In this document: positions 63,304-64,000 of the stretch, piece by piece
How positions within the stretch are numbered: position 1 is the stretch's first letter
Layout: each line of letters begins with the position of its first letter
Assembly: GCA_030066085.1 (NCBI GenBank)
Contig: JASJCI010000005.1
Location: forward strand, 62,001-126,000
DNA: 64,000 nucleotides
From: Gammaproteobacteria bacterium
Lineage (GTDB): Bacteria; Pseudomonadota; Gammaproteobacteria; GCA-001735895
Direction of reading: 5' to 3'
Made by a program: the position numbers and the translations under genes
The notes under the pieces: generated by a model
What the model saw: the letters and a program-made list of their open reading frames with translations, nothing else
The model's database searches: none
Told to the model about the DNA's origin: nothing

Positions 63304-64000
63304 ATGCGAATTTCGACCCGGCAAATCTATACCCAGGGCGTCGAGGCCTTTCAGCAGCAACAGCAAAAGCTGGCCGAGCTGCAGCGCCAGATTTCGACCG
63401 GTACGCGCCTGCAAAAGCCGTCCGACGATCCCGCCGCCGCGTCGCGCATTCTCGAGCTCGAGCAAAAGGTCTCGATCAACCTGCAGTACCAGGACAATAT
63501 CAATATTGCCGAACAGCGCCTGCTGCAGCAGGATGCGGTGATGGCGGACTATGCCGAGCTGCTGAACCGGGTGCGTGAACTGGCCATCCAGGCCAACAAC
63601 GCACCGGTGGATGCCGTGTCGCGCGGGGCGATTGCCGCCGAGATCGACGAGCGCCTGAGCCAGCTCTATTCGCTCGCCAACACGCGTGACGCCAACGGCG
63701 ACTACCTGTTCGCCGGGTTCCAGAACACGGCACAGCCGTTCGTCGCCACCAGCACCGGAGCGCGCGATCACGTGCAGTTCAACGGCGACGATGGCGTTCG
63801 TTTCATGCCGATCGGCGAGAGTAGACAGCTGGCCACCGATATTCCGGGACAGGACATATTTCTCGAGATCCCTTCCTCGGTAGCGCTGCGTGAATCCGCC
63901 GCGGCGGGCAACACCGGCAGCGGAACACTGGCGCCGGCCAGGGTTCTGGATGCGGGTGCCTACGTACCGGGTGATTACGAAATCCGTTTTACCGCGCCGG
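63304..64000 (+). CDS. flgL: Flagellar hook-filament junction protein FlgL, 3' end outside window
   Basis: About 232 residues are visible with no stop before the window end. 'MRISTRQIYTQGVEAFQQQQ', 'LAELQRQISTGTRLQKPSDD' and 'DANGDYLFAGFQ' identify FlgL (HAP3). It starts 2 bases after flgK. The rest of the protein and whatever follows (usually fliC/flaG genes) lie beyond the window. Confidence 0.95.
   Translation, partial: MRISTRQIYTQGVEAFQQQQQKLAELQRQISTGTRLQKPSDDPAAASRILELEQKVSINLQYQDNINIAEQRLLQQDAVMADYAELLNRVRELAIQANNAPVDAVSRGAIAAEIDERLSQLYSLANTRDANGDYLFAGFQNTAQPFVATSTGARDHVQFNGDDGVRFMPIGESRQLATDIPGQDIFLEIPSSVALRESAAAGNTGSGTLAPARVLDAGAYVPGDYEIRFTAP

Overview
The window is a GC-rich chromosomal segment of a free-living, flagellated, aerobic gammaproteobacterium. 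The evidence is a System I cytochrome c maturation operon, a tRNA-Leu/queA/tgt/yajC/secD/secF block, a nagZ-hpt-methylthioinosine phosphorylase neighbourhood like that of Pseudomonas, a heme A synthase gene, and flagellar genes behind sigma54 and sigma28 promoters. I see no prophage, insertion sequence, CRISPR array or rRNA. The many enzymes for N-methylated amines would fit a marine or other betaine-rich habitat, which is inference. The species cannot be named from the sequence.

Layout. 1-4.0 kb: an XRE-type regulator cut by the window edge, a dimethylglycine-dehydrogenase-like flavoprotein and a SAM methyltransferase. 4.1-11.3 kb: a small coiled-coil gene, an FNR-type palindrome, then ccmABCDEFGHI; ccmD is only 52 codons. 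11.3-16.2 kb (minus strand): dapC-dapD-yffB-dapE-gluQ plus a rhodanese gene. 16.5-22.1 kb: flgA-flgM-flgN (minus) facing away from flgBCDEF (plus). 22.2-31.4 kb: a HugZ-like protein, an unknown protein, an SH3 protein with an M48 protease, heme A synthase, ispF, nagZ, an MscS channel, purine salvage genes, a Nudix hydrolase and cytochrome b561. 31.4-37.5 kb: a diguanylate cyclase, a PlsC/alpha-beta-hydrolase fusion, a vWA protein and a redoxin. 37.5-46.5 kb: a probable quaternary amine catabolic cluster (LysR regulator, class III aminotransferase, non-pyrrolysine MttB, two tandem flavoprotein/GcvT fusions). 46.9-51.3 kb: a 1273-residue PAS-kinase-REC-HPt-REC-EAL protein and a small heat-shock protein with a probable RNA thermometer leader. 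51.4-57.5 kb: tRNA-Leu(CAA), queA, tgt, yajC, secD, secF and a small conserved gene. 57.7-64 kb: flgGHIJK and the start of flgL.

How it works together. The flagellar rod, hook and junction genes are split into two units, each behind its own sigma54 promoter, and flgM-flgN has a sigma28 promoter, giving the usual early/late hierarchy. The 37.5-46.5 kb cluster can be read as a stepwise N-demethylation route. MttB would remove one methyl from a quaternary amine, the two flavoproteins would remove the other two while loading tetrahydrofolate, and the aminotransferase would deaminate the resulting primary amine. A third, very similar flavoprotein at 0.9-3.4 kb probably serves the same C1 metabolism. 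This cluster is the best candidate for a poorly described system here; its substrate and methyl acceptor cannot be read from the sequence.
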